DNA from: an uncultured Burkholderiales bacterium
GTDB taxonomy: Bacteria; Pseudomonadota; Gammaproteobacteria; Burkholderiales; Burkholderiaceae_C
Reading direction: 5' to 3'
Length of the DNA stretch: 39,657 nucleotides
NCBI GenBank assembly: GCA_903828695.1
Contig: CAIKNE010000110.1
Coordinates: forward strand, 1 to 39,657
Shown here: in pieces, positions 28,329 through 37,326 of the stretch
Position numbering within the stretch: the first letter of the stretch is position 1
Layout: every line of letters starts with the position of its first letter
Translations under genes and position numbers: made by a program
Notes under the pieces: generated by a model
What the model was told of the DNA's origin: nothing
The model's database searches: none
Seen by the model: the letters and a program-made list of their open reading frames with translations, nothing else

Positions 28329-28837
28329 AGGTACAAATGACAGAACTAAACCGCTCCCAATTATTAATGGATCAATTTGGTCGGCGCTTGGCGTCTCGCC
28401 TGGACTCGTCTGCACAACTAATCTCTCACGACATCGGTGAGCGTTTGCGCGTGGCGCGGATGCAGGCTATTGCTGCCAAGAAGGCTCCTGCATGGGAAAC
28501 CTTGACCGCCGGGGGAATCCAAGCCCAGGGGAATTTGGCAAGTTTGCACTTTGATTACAAAGAAGGTAATTTGTGGAACAAATTTGCGTCCTTTCTCCCC
28601 CTCGCTGCGCTCGTCGTTGGAGTATTTGTGCTCTTTAACTTTAACGATCACCAAATTACAACTGAGTTGGCTGAGGTGGACGCTAAACTCCTGCTTGACG
28701 ATCTGCCACCCACGGCCTACACAGATCCAGGCTTTTTGAAATTCCTGCAACTGAGCACCGCCTCCTCCAACGATTCAGAGTCGCCTTTATCGAGCGAATC
28801 CAGCGATGATCAGCCTAGCGACTCAAGCACAAAGTAA
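28325..28837 (+). CDS. DUF3619 membrane protein, possible anti-sigma partner
   Basis: A 170-residue protein with a cytosolic N-terminal half (LMDQFGRRLASRLDSSAQLISHDIGERLRVARMQAI), one membrane helix near residues 95-112 (FLPLAALVVGVFVLFNF) and a periplasmic tail containing LLLDDLPPTAYTDPGFLKFL. This layout is that of DUF3619 proteins, which accompany an ECF sigma factor in Burkholderiales. The ATGA overlap with the sigma gene and the single-helix topology suggest an anti-sigma role; that role is inference. The last 25 residues are Ser/Asp-rich and probably unstructured. Confidence 0.85.
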   Translation: MKVQMTELNRSQLLMDQFGRRLASRLDSSAQLISHDIGERLRVARMQAIAAKKAPAWETLTAGGIQAQGNLASLHFDYKEGNLWNKFASFLPLAALVVGVFVLFNFNDHQITTELAEVDAKLLLDDLPPTAYTDPGFLKFLQLSTASSNDSESPLSSESSDDQPSDSSTK

Positions 28838-28851
28838 CAGGCTCTTCTAAA

Positions 28852-29556
28852 TTGCTCGCTCAAGTCACTCATCTTCTCGGTGCCGCACTACTGATCACCT
28901 CGGTAGGAAGTGAGTTGAGTGCGTATGCCCAAACCCCTCAAGAGCAAGCGCAGTCCAATCAAATCGTTGGAGTAACACTGCTCACATCACCAGACAACCC
29001 ACCGAGCAAAGCAAGTAATAATCAAAACAAACTTGAGAGTCTCCCTACGTGGCGTGATTTAGAGCCAGACCAAAAAATTGCACTTGCACCACTACAAAAG
29101 CTGTGGCCCAAGATGAGCGAATTCCAAAAACAAAAATGGTTGGTTATCTCTAAAAACTTTTTGACCATGGGCACTGATGAACAAAGTCGCCTCCAAAGTA
29201 GGATGAACGACTGGGTATCACTGTCTAACCAAGAACGTGCTGTAGCAAGACTGAACTTTGCAGAGGTAAATAAATTAAGCGATGATCAAAAAAGAGTTAA
29301 ATGGGAGGCTTACCAAGCCTTGGAGCCTGACGCTAAGCAAAAACTGTTAGACGCAACTCAGCCCTTACCCAAAGGGGCTGCAATCGCTGTGCGCCCAACC
29401 AACAAATCTTTGCTGACCATTACACCTGGTAACTCAACAAGCCACGCGTCCGCTAATTTGCCTAGGATTGATGTTTCACAAATATCTCCAAAAACTCTTC
29501 TTGCGCTCCCCAAACCGACCCACACAGACAAACTAGCACCTAAGAGTGCAAAGTAA
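28852..29556 (+). CDS. DUF3106 exported protein
   Basis: A 234-residue protein with a signal peptide (about 1-26, ending AYAQ) and a DUF3106 core of repeated short helices: TWRDLEPDQKIALAPL, WPKMSEFQKQKWL, MNDWVSLSNQERAVARLNF and LSDDQKRVKWEAYQAL. Each repeat has a conserved Trp or Leu and the pattern of a small periplasmic regulatory domain. The C-terminal 60 residues are low complexity. It starts with a TTG at 28852, 14 bases after the previous gene, and overlaps the next gene by one base. Function unknown; a link to the sigma factor is suggested by position. Confidence 0.85.
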   Translation: MLAQVTHLLGAALLITSVGSELSAYAQTPQEQAQSNQIVGVTLLTSPDNPPSKASNNQNKLESLPTWRDLEPDQKIALAPLQKLWPKMSEFQKQKWLVISKNFLTMGTDEQSRLQSRMNDWVSLSNQERAVARLNFAEVNKLSDDQKRVKWEAYQALEPDAKQKLLDATQPLPKGAAIAVRPTNKSLLTITPGNSTSHASANLPRIDVSQISPKTLLALPKPTHTDKLAPKSAK

Positions 29557-30095
29557 TGTCAATCCAAGCTGTTGGCCCTGTGCCCTCTTGCGAAGATCAG
29601 CACGACCTCGCTCCCCAAGAGTCCTTAGTCCCTAGCCTTAAAAGACGCATGGCGTGTTGGATATATGAAGGTGTTTTGCTATTTGGTGTTGTCTTTATAG
29701 CGGGCTATTTATTCAGCACCCTTAGTCAAACCCGCAACGCGATGGATAACAGACATGCGTTGCAAGCCTTTATCTTTTTGGTCTTTGGTCTTTACTTCAC
29801 TTGGTTTTGGAGAAAAGGTCAGACCCTAGCCATGAAGACTTGGAAAATTCGAATCACCAATCTAAGTGGCGGTCCCATCTCGCAATCGCAGGCAGTATTT
29901 CGGTATGTGCTGTGTTGGATCTGGTTTGTTCCACCTCTGGCAATCAGTAACTTAATGGAGTTGCACGGCCTGAACTCGCTGGGGATCTTGATGATCTGGG
30001 TATTGGCCTGGGCGCTTAGCTCAAAATGCAACCCCACCAAGCAGTTTTGGCAGGATTGTTGGGCAAACACTCAACTCACTATCTTAGAACTTTAA
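29556..30095 (+). CDS. RDD family membrane protein
   Basis: A 179-residue membrane protein of the RDD family. It has SLKRRMACWIYEGVLLFGVVFIAGY (first helix, where the typical Arg-Asp-Asp is altered to Arg...Tyr-Glu), a second helix near 68-86, then KGQTLAMKTWKIRI and a pair of helices around 115-155. RDD proteins are mostly uncharacterised, some proposed to be transporters. Last gene of the sigma factor operon; its ATG shares a base with the stop of the previous gene (TAATG). Confidence 0.87.
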   Translation: MSIQAVGPVPSCEDQHDLAPQESLVPSLKRRMACWIYEGVLLFGVVFIAGYLFSTLSQTRNAMDNRHALQAFIFLVFGLYFTWFWRKGQTLAMKTWKIRITNLSGGPISQSQAVFRYVLCWIWFVPPLAISNLMELHGLNSLGILMIWVLAWALSSKCNPTKQFWQDCWANTQLTILEL

Positions 30096-30097
30096 AC

Positions 30098-30118
30098 GGA
30101 TTGGATCCGATCCAATCC
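30098..30118. repeat. Perfect 21-bp palindrome after the RDD gene
   Basis: GGATTGGATC (30098-30107) and GATCCAATCC (30109-30118) flank one C. There is no T run after it, so it is either a terminator without a U tract or a protein-binding site. It begins three bases after the RDD stop codon. Confidence 0.75.
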
Positions 30119-30254
30119 TCAACCAATAATCGATTGCATTGTAAAAGGCTTCATTATCTAAGGTTGAATTAAAAACAATGACCAGCCCCAATAAAACAGT
30201 AGTAACGTCTGTCTGGTACATAAGACATTTCTATCTCTATCGTTTAATACTTAT

Positions 30255-30851
30255 ATGATGTCCAAATTCTCTTTATGCGTTTACTGCGGCTCCCGAATGG
30301 GCCTTGACCCTGCGTTCGCTCAAAGCGCGGTAGATGTTGGCCACTGGATTGGAGAACAAGGGGGACAATTAGTCTACGGGGGCGGCAACAACGGCTTAAT
30401 GGGCTTAGTCGCCAAATCCGCGCAGCAAGCCGGTGCACGTGTCATCGGCGTTATTCCCCAATCCATGGTCGTTCGCGAGTGGGCAAGAAAAGAGTGCGAT
30501 GAGCTGATCGTTGTTGAAACCATGCACGACCGCAAAAGAATCATGGCCGAACAGGCAAACGCTTTTTTAGCGCTTCCAGGGGGCATCGGAACATTTGAGG
30601 AATTCTTTGAAGCGTGGACCTGGAAACAACTGGGTTATCACAACAAGCCCATAGGGATTTTGAATATTCACGGTTACTTTGACTCACTCATCGCTTTTTT
30701 ACACAACAGCGTCAAGAGTGAGTTCATGGTAGGTCCCCAAATGGGGTTAATCAATATCGGCACACATACACCGACTTTGTTGGAGGATTTGCAAGCTCAA
30801 CATCTTGCACTGACCCACTCAAACGATTTGACAAACTATAAAAACATTTAA
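30255..30851 (+). CDS. LOG family (TIGR00730) nucleotide 5'-monophosphate phosphoribohydrolase
   Basis: A 198-residue Rossmann-fold enzyme. The diagnostic motifs are YGGGNNGLMG (41-50) and PGGIGTFEEF (108-117), with HDRK between them. LOG enzymes split the base from nucleotide monophosphates and can activate cytokinins. In bacteria without plant hosts the natural substrate is probably a purine or pyrimidine nucleotide. The start could equally be ATG 30258, which follows directly. Confidence 0.92.
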   Translation: MMSKFSLCVYCGSRMGLDPAFAQSAVDVGHWIGEQGGQLVYGGGNNGLMGLVAKSAQQAGARVIGVIPQSMVVREWARKECDELIVVETMHDRKRIMAEQANAFLALPGGIGTFEEFFEAWTWKQLGYHNKPIGILNIHGYFDSLIAFLHNSVKSEFMVGPQMGLINIGTHTPTLLEDLQAQHLALTHSNDLTNYKNI

Positions 30852-30886
30852 GACCTAGACCGCTTGGATTCAAAGTCCTCTAGATC

Positions 30887-31633
30887 ATGGACTCACTAAA
30901 CGATTCCCTTCCCTATGCTTACGCAGTTGTTTGCAGTGTGGGCTTTTTCGCAGGCGTCTTAGGAGGCGTCATCGGATTTGGAACAACCATTATTTTGATG
31001 CCCCTGCTGGTGCATTTTTTTGGCCCCCTGCACGCAGTGCCAATTGTGGCGTTGGTTGCCATCATGGCCAATGTTTCTAGAGTTGTCCTTTGGTACCCAT
31101 CCATTGAATGGAGAGTTTGTGCGGTTTACAACTCTGCCGCAGTCCCCTGCGTCATCTTGGGTGCCAATACTTTGGTCATACTCAGCACAAAGTGGATTGA
31201 TTGGATCCTGGGTAGTTTCCTTCTTTTAATGATTCCCATCCGAAGAAAACTCAGACAGATGAATTTCAAACTAAAGCTTTGGGAGATGGCACTCGTCGGC
31301 GCAGTGATTGGTTACTTGACCGGAGTGGTTGCATCAACTGGTGCTATCAATACCCCGTTCTTTTTGGCATACGGACTCGTAAAAGGCGCGTTTATTGGCA
31401 CCGAAGCTGCGAGCTCACTCTTTATGTTCATTGCCAAGGGGATCGCCTTTCATCAACTCGGCGTGATTAACTCAGAGGTGATTCAACAAGGTCTCATCAT
31501 TGGCTCATTTGTCCTGATCGGGTCTGGCTTTTCTAAGAAGCTTGTGCTGAATTTAAGCGAACAAGTGTTCCTCTATCTCATGGAGGGCGTGATGCTGATA
31601 TCAGGCCTGTCCATACTTGCCATGGCTTGGTAA
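30887..31633 (+). CDS. TSUP (TauE/SafE) family membrane permease
   Basis: A 248-residue membrane protein with about eight hydrophobic segments. The first repeat has GFFAGVLGGVIGFGTTIILMPLLVHFFGPLHAVPIVALVAIMANVSR and the second has VGAVIGYLTGVVASTGAINTPFFLAYGLVKGAFIGTEAA, the duplicated half-domain pattern of the family. Members export sulfite, sulfoacetate or similar organosulfur anions. A sulfite dehydrogenase is encoded in the same window but 25 kb away, so a link is only conjecture. It converges with thiD. Confidence 0.9.
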   Translation: MDSLNDSLPYAYAVVCSVGFFAGVLGGVIGFGTTIILMPLLVHFFGPLHAVPIVALVAIMANVSRVVLWYPSIEWRVCAVYNSAAVPCVILGANTLVILSTKWIDWILGSFLLLMIPIRRKLRQMNFKLKLWEMALVGAVIGYLTGVVASTGAINTPFFLAYGLVKGAFIGTEAASSLFMFIAKGIAFHQLGVINSEVIQQGLIIGSFVLIGSGFSKKLVLNLSEQVFLYLMEGVMLISGLSILAMAW

Positions 31634-31662
31634 GCTGGGTCGGTTTGAAGTCTCTGTTCGGC

Positions 31663-32628
31663 TCACATTAACTGAGTGGCAATGGGTGCAAAGCCATGAT
31701 TCAAGGGTCCCGCCCCGTTAAACCGCTGCTTGGCTCCAGCCTCAATTGCTTTTAACAAAAACACTCGTCCCGCTTGCACTGCATCGCGCAATTCCAACCC
31801 GGTTGCTAAATATGAGGCGACGGCGCTGGATAAAGTGCAACCCGTTCCGTGCAGATTTGGGCTCTCCAACCGAGGAGACTCTAGCAGCAAGGGCGCGAGG
31901 CTCCTGTCCATAAATACATCGGTAACTTTTGAACTAGCCTCAGTTGTGGTCCTGCGCTCCTGGCGCCCTGCACCTGTCGTCTCATCTGAGAAACCCTCCT
32001 CGAGGTGTCCGCCTTTGATCAATACGGCGTTAGCGCCTAGATCAATGAACGAGGCTGCAACCTCTTGCATATCTGCAGTGTTCACAACGTCTCTTCCTAA
32101 CAAGTAGGAAGCCTCTATCAAATTGGGCGTAAAAAGAGATGACTCACGCATCAATGCGATCACCCCCTCAGTTAAGGCTGCCTGAGACTGGATAGACAGC
32201 TCAGCTTGAGCACCATGAGAAGACACAAGAGAGGCACCACTGCTCGACATCATGACCGGATCAAACACAACGTGCTCCACAGGGTAGTGCTTGAGAAGTT
32301 CGGTGATTAAAGCCAAATTCTCTAAGCTTGCAAACATTCCCACTTTGACGCTGTCTACAGCCATATCGTCTAAGACGGACTTGATTTGTAGCTCTAAAAA
32401 CCGACTTGAAACGGGCTCAACGGCTTGTACCCCTAGTGTGTTTTGTGCGGTGAGTGCAGTGATCGCTGTGCTCGCGTAGCACCCCAGCGCGGATATCGTC
32501 TTAATATCTGCCTGTATTCCTGCCCCGCCCCCACTGTCAGAGCCGGCGATGCTCAACACACTGGGATAGCGCAAAGGTTGCGTATTTACAGGGGTGGATT
32601 TTGCAGATTGACGGGACATAGTGCTCAT
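31663..32628 (-). CDS. thiD: Hydroxymethylpyrimidine/phosphomethylpyrimidine kinase
   Basis: Phosphorylates HMP and then HMP-phosphate to supply the pyrimidine half of thiamine. Motifs are SIAGSDSGGGAGIQADIKTISALGCYASTAITALTAQNT (about 25-64), VKVGMFAS, VFDPVMMSSSG, LFTPNLIEASYLLG and LHGTGCTLSSAVASYLATG. The 321 residues are longer than usual because of a polar insert around residues 210-235 (ETTGAGRQERRTTTEA). ATG 32628 is used; a second ATG three codons on (32619) has a better-spaced AGTAGG. Divergent from thiO. Confidence 0.94.
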   Translation of the reverse strand: MSTMSRQSAKSTPVNTQPLRYPSVLSIAGSDSGGGAGIQADIKTISALGCYASTAITALTAQNTLGVQAVEPVSSRFLELQIKSVLDDMAVDSVKVGMFASLENLALITELLKHYPVEHVVFDPVMMSSSGASLVSSHGAQAELSIQSQAALTEGVIALMRESSLFTPNLIEASYLLGRDVVNTADMQEVAASFIDLGANAVLIKGGHLEEGFSDETTGAGRQERRTTTEASSKVTDVFMDRSLAPLLLESPRLESPNLHGTGCTLSSAVASYLATGLELRDAVQAGRVFLLKAIEAGAKQRFNGAGPLNHGFAPIATQLM

Positions 32629-32773
32629 GCCTACTATTATGCTGGATTGGGCGTTGAATTAGAATGGACCTGTAATCGCAAATTGATCAACAGCCTTTGT
32701 TGCTCAAAGCGGATACATTTAGCAGGTTACTGAGACCGGCTACGTATGTCCCCCCCCTTATTTTCAAACTCAA

Positions 32774-33886
32774 GTGACCACTCCACCCCTCGCCGTCCAA
32801 GTCCGCAGCACCGTTCTGGGGGCGGGTCTTTTGGGACGCCTCTTGGCGCATGAGCTCGTGTCCTTGGGTCACCACGTTGACATTTACGACAAAGGTGGAC
32901 CCGAGGGTACAGAGTCCGCCGCTAGAGCTGCCGCAGCCATGCTAGCCCCCCTTGCAGAGTCTGTCATCACCGAGCCTAGTGTTGTGAGGATGGGCCACTA
33001 CGGGCTCACGCGTTGGCCCCAAATTATTCAAACTTTGAACCAACCTGTTTTTTTTCAACAAAACGGAACCCTCATTCTTTGGCACAGACAAGACGCGCAT
33101 GAGGCCAAACGCTTCAGCAGTGCCCTACATAGAAATCACGCGCTGATGCGTTATTTAGGGGCGCCAGAGGAATTAACGAGCGCAGGACTTCAAGCGCTAG
33201 AACCAGGTCTGCAGGGGAACTTCCAACAAGGTATTTACCTCCCCGGCGAGGGACAACTGGACAACCGACAACTCTTGGCTGCACTCCACTCCACTCTCGT
33301 GCAGCGCGGCGTTAACTTTCACTGGAACACACCCAAATCCCTAGAGGACTTTGGGACCCTTGATTCCTTGGGCTCCTCAGATTCGGACAACTGGCTCTTT
33401 GATTGCAGAGGTCTGGGGGCCAAACCCTCATGGACGGGCATTAGAGGTGTCAGGGGAGAGGTCATTAGACTCTACGCCCCCGAGGTCACACTCAGCAGGC
33501 CAATGAGACTCATTCATCCAAGGTATCCGCTCTACATTGCTCCTAAAGAAGATCATGTATTTGTGATCGGTGCAACCGAGATCGAGTCCGAGGACCTATC
33601 AAACGCGAGTGTGAGATCAACTCTAGAGCTCCTAAGCGCTGCCTACACCGTTCACTCTGGGTTTGCTGAGGCACGCATACTTGAGATCTCGACCCAGGCG
33701 CGACCCACACTGCAAGACAACCTACCCGCCATTCAACAACTTGGTCCCAAAACACTTCAAATCAACGGTCTATACCGGCACGGTTTTTTAATCTCCCCCG
33801 CCGTCGTTGACGCGGCCCTGGACTTTGTGCGAACCGCCAGTCACGACAAAGCAGATGCCTTTGGGGTATCCTTTACAAAGCCTTGA
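32774..33886 (+). CDS. thiO: Glycine oxidase ThiO (FAD-dependent)
   Basis: Oxidises glycine to the imine needed for thiazole synthesis. The FAD-binding motif VLGAGLLGRLLAHELVSLGHHVDIYDKG (from about residue 14) is followed by ESAARAAAAMLAPLAES, the ThiO signature. The DAO-type fold continues with GQLDNRQLLAAL and ends with INGLYRHGFLISPAVVDAAL. The start is a GTG at 32774 with no clear ribosome site. It heads the thiO-thiS-thiG-thiE cluster. No thiC or TPP riboswitch is visible in the window. Confidence 0.9.
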   Translation: MTTPPLAVQVRSTVLGAGLLGRLLAHELVSLGHHVDIYDKGGPEGTESAARAAAAMLAPLAESVITEPSVVRMGHYGLTRWPQIIQTLNQPVFFQQNGTLILWHRQDAHEAKRFSSALHRNHALMRYLGAPEELTSAGLQALEPGLQGNFQQGIYLPGEGQLDNRQLLAALHSTLVQRGVNFHWNTPKSLEDFGTLDSLGSSDSDNWLFDCRGLGAKPSWTGIRGVRGEVIRLYAPEVTLSRPMRLIHPRYPLYIAPKEDHVFVIGATEIESEDLSNASVRSTLELLSAAYTVHSGFAEARILEISTQARPTLQDNLPAIQQLGPKTLQINGLYRHGFLISPAVVDAALDFVRTASHDKADAFGVSFTKP

Positions 33887-33902
33887 CGCTGGCTCCAACA
33901 TT

Positions 33903-33922
33903 CACCTCACCTCACCTCACCT
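33903..33922. repeat. 5-bp tandem repeat, 4 copies
   Basis: CACCT four times in the 78-base gap between thiO and thiS. Confidence 0.85.
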
Positions 33923-33964
33923 CAGCCCACCCCCCTCGTCCCATAAAGCCCTGAAGCTTGCAAA

Positions 33965-34177
33965 ATGAATCCCGCCATCATTAAAGTCAAAATCAATCAA
34001 ACAGAATTCGAGCTCCAGGGAAACGCCTCCTTGGAGGACGCTGCAAGGGTTTACGGGGCAACACCGCCCTTTGCGGCGGCGGTGAACACCGAGTTTGTGC
34101 CCAAATCTGATTACAAGGAAAAACGACTGCAAAGTGGCGATGAAATCGAGCTGATCTCCCCCATTACAGGAGGATAA
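33965..34177 (+). CDS. thiS: Sulfur carrier protein ThiS
   Basis: A 70-residue ubiquitin-like carrier that delivers sulfur as a C-terminal thiocarboxylate. It ends in the required Gly-Gly (SPITGG). The core contains KVKINQTEFELQGNASLEDA and FAAAVNTEFVPKSDY, typical for the family, which usually has 65-70 residues. It lies between thiO and thiG. Confidence 0.92.
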   Translation: MNPAIIKVKINQTEFELQGNASLEDAARVYGATPPFAAAVNTEFVPKSDYKEKRLQSGDEIELISPITGG

Positions 34178-34251
34178 TTAGAATGAGCTTACTGATTCAA
34201 GTCATCCCCTTTTGACAGCCCTGCGCTTTGCGCTACACCTTAGAACTGCCC

Positions 34252-35070
34252 ATGAATGCCCCTCACAAAACAGTAAAAGAACCCCTAGATTCAGGACTTA
34301 CTCTATACGGGGAGACCTTCAAATCTAGACTCTTACTGGGCACATCGCGCTACCCCTCCCCTGAGGTTCTCGCACAAGCTGTTGAGGTCTCCAGTCCCGG
34401 CATGCTAACCGCTTCACTGAGACGTCAATCCAGCGATAAAGAGGGCTCCAAGAGTTTTTGGGAATTACTCCAAAAAATAAATGTGCCGATCCTCCCCAAC
34501 ACTGCAGGTTGCCACAGCAAGGAGGAGGTCATTGCAACAGCCCAAATGGCACGCGAGATATTCGAAACCCATTGGATCAAGTTGGAACTGATTGGGGATG
34601 ATTACACGCTGCAACCGGACACCGTCAATTTAGTGAGCACAGCGCAGGCCTTGATTGCCCTTGGCTTTAAAGTTCTACCCTACACCACAGACGACTTGGT
34701 ACTTTGCCAAAAGCTGGTTGACGTGGGCTGTCAGGCAGTCATGCCGTGGGCTGCGCCGATCGGAACCGGCAAAGGCCCCATCAACCCTTACGCGCTTGAA
34801 ACACTCAGGGAAAGAATCAAAGTACCTATGATCATTGATGCAGGACTGGGACTTCCCTCCCACGCCTGTCGGGTGATGGAGTGGGGATACGACGGAGTGC
34901 TTCTTAATACGGCCGTGGCACTCGCTCATGACCCTGTATCCATGGCCAGAGCATTTCAAAATGCGGTAAGCGCTGGGCGCGGCGCATACCTCTCGGGGGC
35001 GATGCAACCCCAGGAGCACGCACAGCCCAGTACGCCTGTACTGGGGACCCCGTTTTGGCACCACGCTTAA
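34252..35070 (+). CDS. thiG: Thiazole synthase
   Basis: Builds the thiazole phosphate from DXP, dehydroglycine and ThiS-thiocarboxylate. The TIM-barrel motifs are LYGETFKSRLLLGTSRYPS, LPNTAGCHSKEEVI, the Schiff-base lysine at about 110 in WIKLELIGDD, VMPWAAPIGTGKG and VLLNTAVALAHDP. I use ATG 34252 (272 residues); an in-frame TTG at 34228 adds eight residues unlike the family. The C-terminal 20 residues run past the usual end. Confidence 0.94.
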   Translation: MNAPHKTVKEPLDSGLTLYGETFKSRLLLGTSRYPSPEVLAQAVEVSSPGMLTASLRRQSSDKEGSKSFWELLQKINVPILPNTAGCHSKEEVIATAQMAREIFETHWIKLELIGDDYTLQPDTVNLVSTAQALIALGFKVLPYTTDDLVLCQKLVDVGCQAVMPWAAPIGTGKGPINPYALETLRERIKVPMIIDAGLGLPSHACRVMEWGYDGVLLNTAVALAHDPVSMARAFQNAVSAGRGAYLSGAMQPQEHAQPSTPVLGTPFWHHA

Positions 35071-35098
35071 ATATGCTGATCCACACAGGCTCATCCGT

Positions 35099-36082
35099 AT
35101 GAATAGCCCAGCAGAGGCACTCGTCGTTGAGAAAGAAATTCTCACGCACCACGCGGCCCTCAAAACCCAGGCTGTGCAGGGCGCAGCGCCCGCTTTCTGC
35201 GCCCACCCTAGTAACCTAGAACATTTTAAAAACACCACCGGCATTCAACTCCTAGACCCGGTACCTAAGGAATACCTATCCATTTTTGAAGGGGCTAGAC
35301 AGGCATGTGCAAAACTTGAATTCGTTGACCTAGATTCTTTGATTCTTGCAGGCGCGTGGGTCAGGCAAACTATGCGGTTGGGGCAATTTATAGCAAGCCA
35401 ATGGCCAAGCCAACGGGTTGACTTTGGTTTGAAGTCTCACACGGATCACTCAGGTTTTGCGTCCTGCCCGCAAAAGCTAGGTCTGTACGCCGTGCTTGCA
35501 AACGCAGCCTTTGTTTCGCGAATGGCTCGGGTGGGTGTGCCCACCTTGCAGCTAAGATTCAAATCAGATGATGTATACCTCATTGAAAAAGAAATAGAAC
35601 ACTGCGTTCAGGCCTGCACCGGCCTTGCATCAAAACTCTTTATCAACGATCACTGGAAACTCGCGATCAAACACGGCGCCTACGGTGTTCATCTGGGTCA
35701 AGAGGATGTGGGCGCATTAAGCCGTGAGGACTGGGCGCAAATCAAAGTCAGCGGACTTAGACTCGGTATCAGCACACACGGCTACTCAGAGATGATTCGC
35801 GCAGATGCATTACAACCCAGTTACATCGCTATGGGAGCTGTTTTCCCAACCACTTTGAAGAAGATGCAAACGCCTCCTCAAGGGCTCGCCAGACTCAAGC
35901 AGTATGCGACCCTCATGAGGGACTATCCGCTGGTTGCCATAGGCGGGATTACAGGGGGCGATTTTGCAAGTGTTTTAGAGACCGGTGTTGGCTCTATCGC
36001 TGTCGTCAGAGAGATTGTGCAAGCCACAAACCCTGAGGAGAAGGCACGCTTGCTGTGCAACCTCCTCAACCCAGAGCCTTGA
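35099..36082 (+). CDS. thiE: Thiamine-phosphate synthase with an N-terminal extension
   Basis: Joins the pyrimidine and thiazole halves of thiamine. The ThiE barrel occupies about residues 115-325: LGLYAVLANAAFV, TLQLRFK, KLFINDHWKLAIKHGAYGVHLGQEDV, LGISTHGYSEM, YIAMGAVFPTTLKKM and VAIGGITGGDFASVLETGVGSIAVV. The first 110 or so residues are not part of the ~210-residue core and resemble nothing I can name. Longer ThiE proteins occur in Burkholderiales, so this may be a lineage trait. Last gene of the operon. Confidence 0.9.
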   Translation: MNSPAEALVVEKEILTHHAALKTQAVQGAAPAFCAHPSNLEHFKNTTGIQLLDPVPKEYLSIFEGARQACAKLEFVDLDSLILAGAWVRQTMRLGQFIASQWPSQRVDFGLKSHTDHSGFASCPQKLGLYAVLANAAFVSRMARVGVPTLQLRFKSDDVYLIEKEIEHCVQACTGLASKLFINDHWKLAIKHGAYGVHLGQEDVGALSREDWAQIKVSGLRLGISTHGYSEMIRADALQPSYIAMGAVFPTTLKKMQTPPQGLARLKQYATLMRDYPLVAIGGITGGDFASVLETGVGSIAVVREIVQATNPEEKARLLCNLLNPEP

Positions 36083-36338
36083 GTCGCAAACGGCAATACC
36101 TACCCCCAAAGCGCTAGTGCAAATGCATAGCTGTTGGAGTGGAATACTCTTAATATGAGCAACGCACCTTCAGTCCCCAAGCTGAGCGACTGTCCAACTC
36201 TCAACCCGTCCCGCCCTTGTAACTTTGACAAAAAACAAGTAACCTTCAGTTGATAGGTAGATCCGCGCGCTTAAGTTGGTTAGCGCATCTTTGTTTTAAA
36301 ACTTGAGCTGTTACGATGAATTTTTAATCTGGATTCAT

Positions 36339-37304
36339 ATGCCGCGCGTCAATAAAAAGGGAGTGCCAACTTCTGGCATTCGGTTGGCTGGGTTAAACCG
36401 AGTATCCAAGAAATCTTTAAGCGAGTCGGTGGCCCCAAGAAAAACAAAAGTTACTCAAAGAACATGGAACGACGCAGTATCGTTATGGCTAGAAGAAACA
36501 AGTACCAAAGCCACGCACGAGGAGGACAAAAAGAAATTAGAGTGGCTCCAACCCTTTCTTGCAAGCACGTTGCTCACTGACATTGACTCCCAAGTGATCA
36601 CAGAGATACGCTCTGCAAGCTCCAAAGTGCTGACCCGAAATGGGCTTGGGCGAACGCAGTCAACCACCAACCGTTATTTGGCGCTTGTCAGATCCATTTT
36701 GATCAAGGCCAAGGATGAGTGGGAATGGTTAGAGCGAGTCCCCAAAATCAAACTCTTCAAAGAGCCCCCTGGGCGCGTGCGGTTTCTCAGTCCAGATGAG
36801 GCTAAGAGGCTACTAGGGGAGCTCCCCGAGCATTTGTTAGCAGTCATTCGATTTGACTTGGCAACGGGCCTCAGACTCAGCAATGTCGCAAAACTAAAGT
36901 GGTCAGATATTGATTTTGCGCATCAGCATGCTTGGGTCGGGGCAAGTGACTCTAAGTCTAGGAAATCGATTGCTGTTGACCTCAACAGTGATGCTATTGC
37001 AGCCTTGAGGGGGGAATTAGGCAAACACCCGGAGCGCGTATTTACTTACAAAGGAAAACCACTCGACAACTTGAACACCCGGGCCTGGCGTAACGCACTT
37101 GAGCGCGCAGGTATCAAAGACTTCAGGTTCCATGATCTTAGACACACATGGGCCTCCTGGCACCGCCAAAACGGGACCCCGGCTCATGAGCTTCAGGTGA
37201 TGGGGGGGTGGAGCTCGTCGGTCATGGTTGAGCGCTATGCACACTTAGGTAAAGACGTCATCGCTGGGGCAGCTAGAAGGATCGAATCGATTATTCCAAA
37301 ATAA
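36339..37304 (+). CDS. Tyrosine recombinase / phage-type integrase
   Basis: A 321-residue site-specific recombinase. A SAM-like core-binding domain occupies about residues 30-150. In the catalytic domain the first Arg is in ATGLRLSNVAKLKWSDI, the Lys is probably in SDSKSRKSIAVDL, HDLRHTWASWH carries the His-x-x-Arg, and MGGWSSSVMVERYAHLG carries the Trp and the nucleophilic Tyr. All key residues are present, so it may be functional. I start at ATG 36339, from which the basic PRVNKKG terminus begins; the frame is open to 36303. No attachment site or excisionase is visible, so it is probably a remnant of an integrated element. Confidence 0.92.
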   Translation: MPRVNKKGVPTSGIRLAGLNRVSKKSLSESVAPRKTKVTQRTWNDAVSLWLEETSTKATHEEDKKKLEWLQPFLASTLLTDIDSQVITEIRSASSKVLTRNGLGRTQSTTNRYLALVRSILIKAKDEWEWLERVPKIKLFKEPPGRVRFLSPDEAKRLLGELPEHLLAVIRFDLATGLRLSNVAKLKWSDIDFAHQHAWVGASDSKSRKSIAVDLNSDAIAALRGELGKHPERVFTYKGKPLDNLNTRAWRNALERAGIKDFRFHDLRHTWASWHRQNGTPAHELQVMGGWSSSVMVERYAHLGKDVIAGAARRIESIIPK

Positions 37305-37326
37305 CAATTGAATTCCTTAAAGTCTA

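Noticed and set aside
32629-32773. TPP riboswitch between thiD and thiO
   Set aside because: Neither strand has the CTGAGA and ACCTGA core elements in the right order; a GTTACTGAGACC match is isolated.
36265-36300. tRNA gene upstream of the integrase
   Set aside because: There is a D-arm-like AGTTGGTTAGCGCA, but the anticodon stem does not pair and no T-arm follows.
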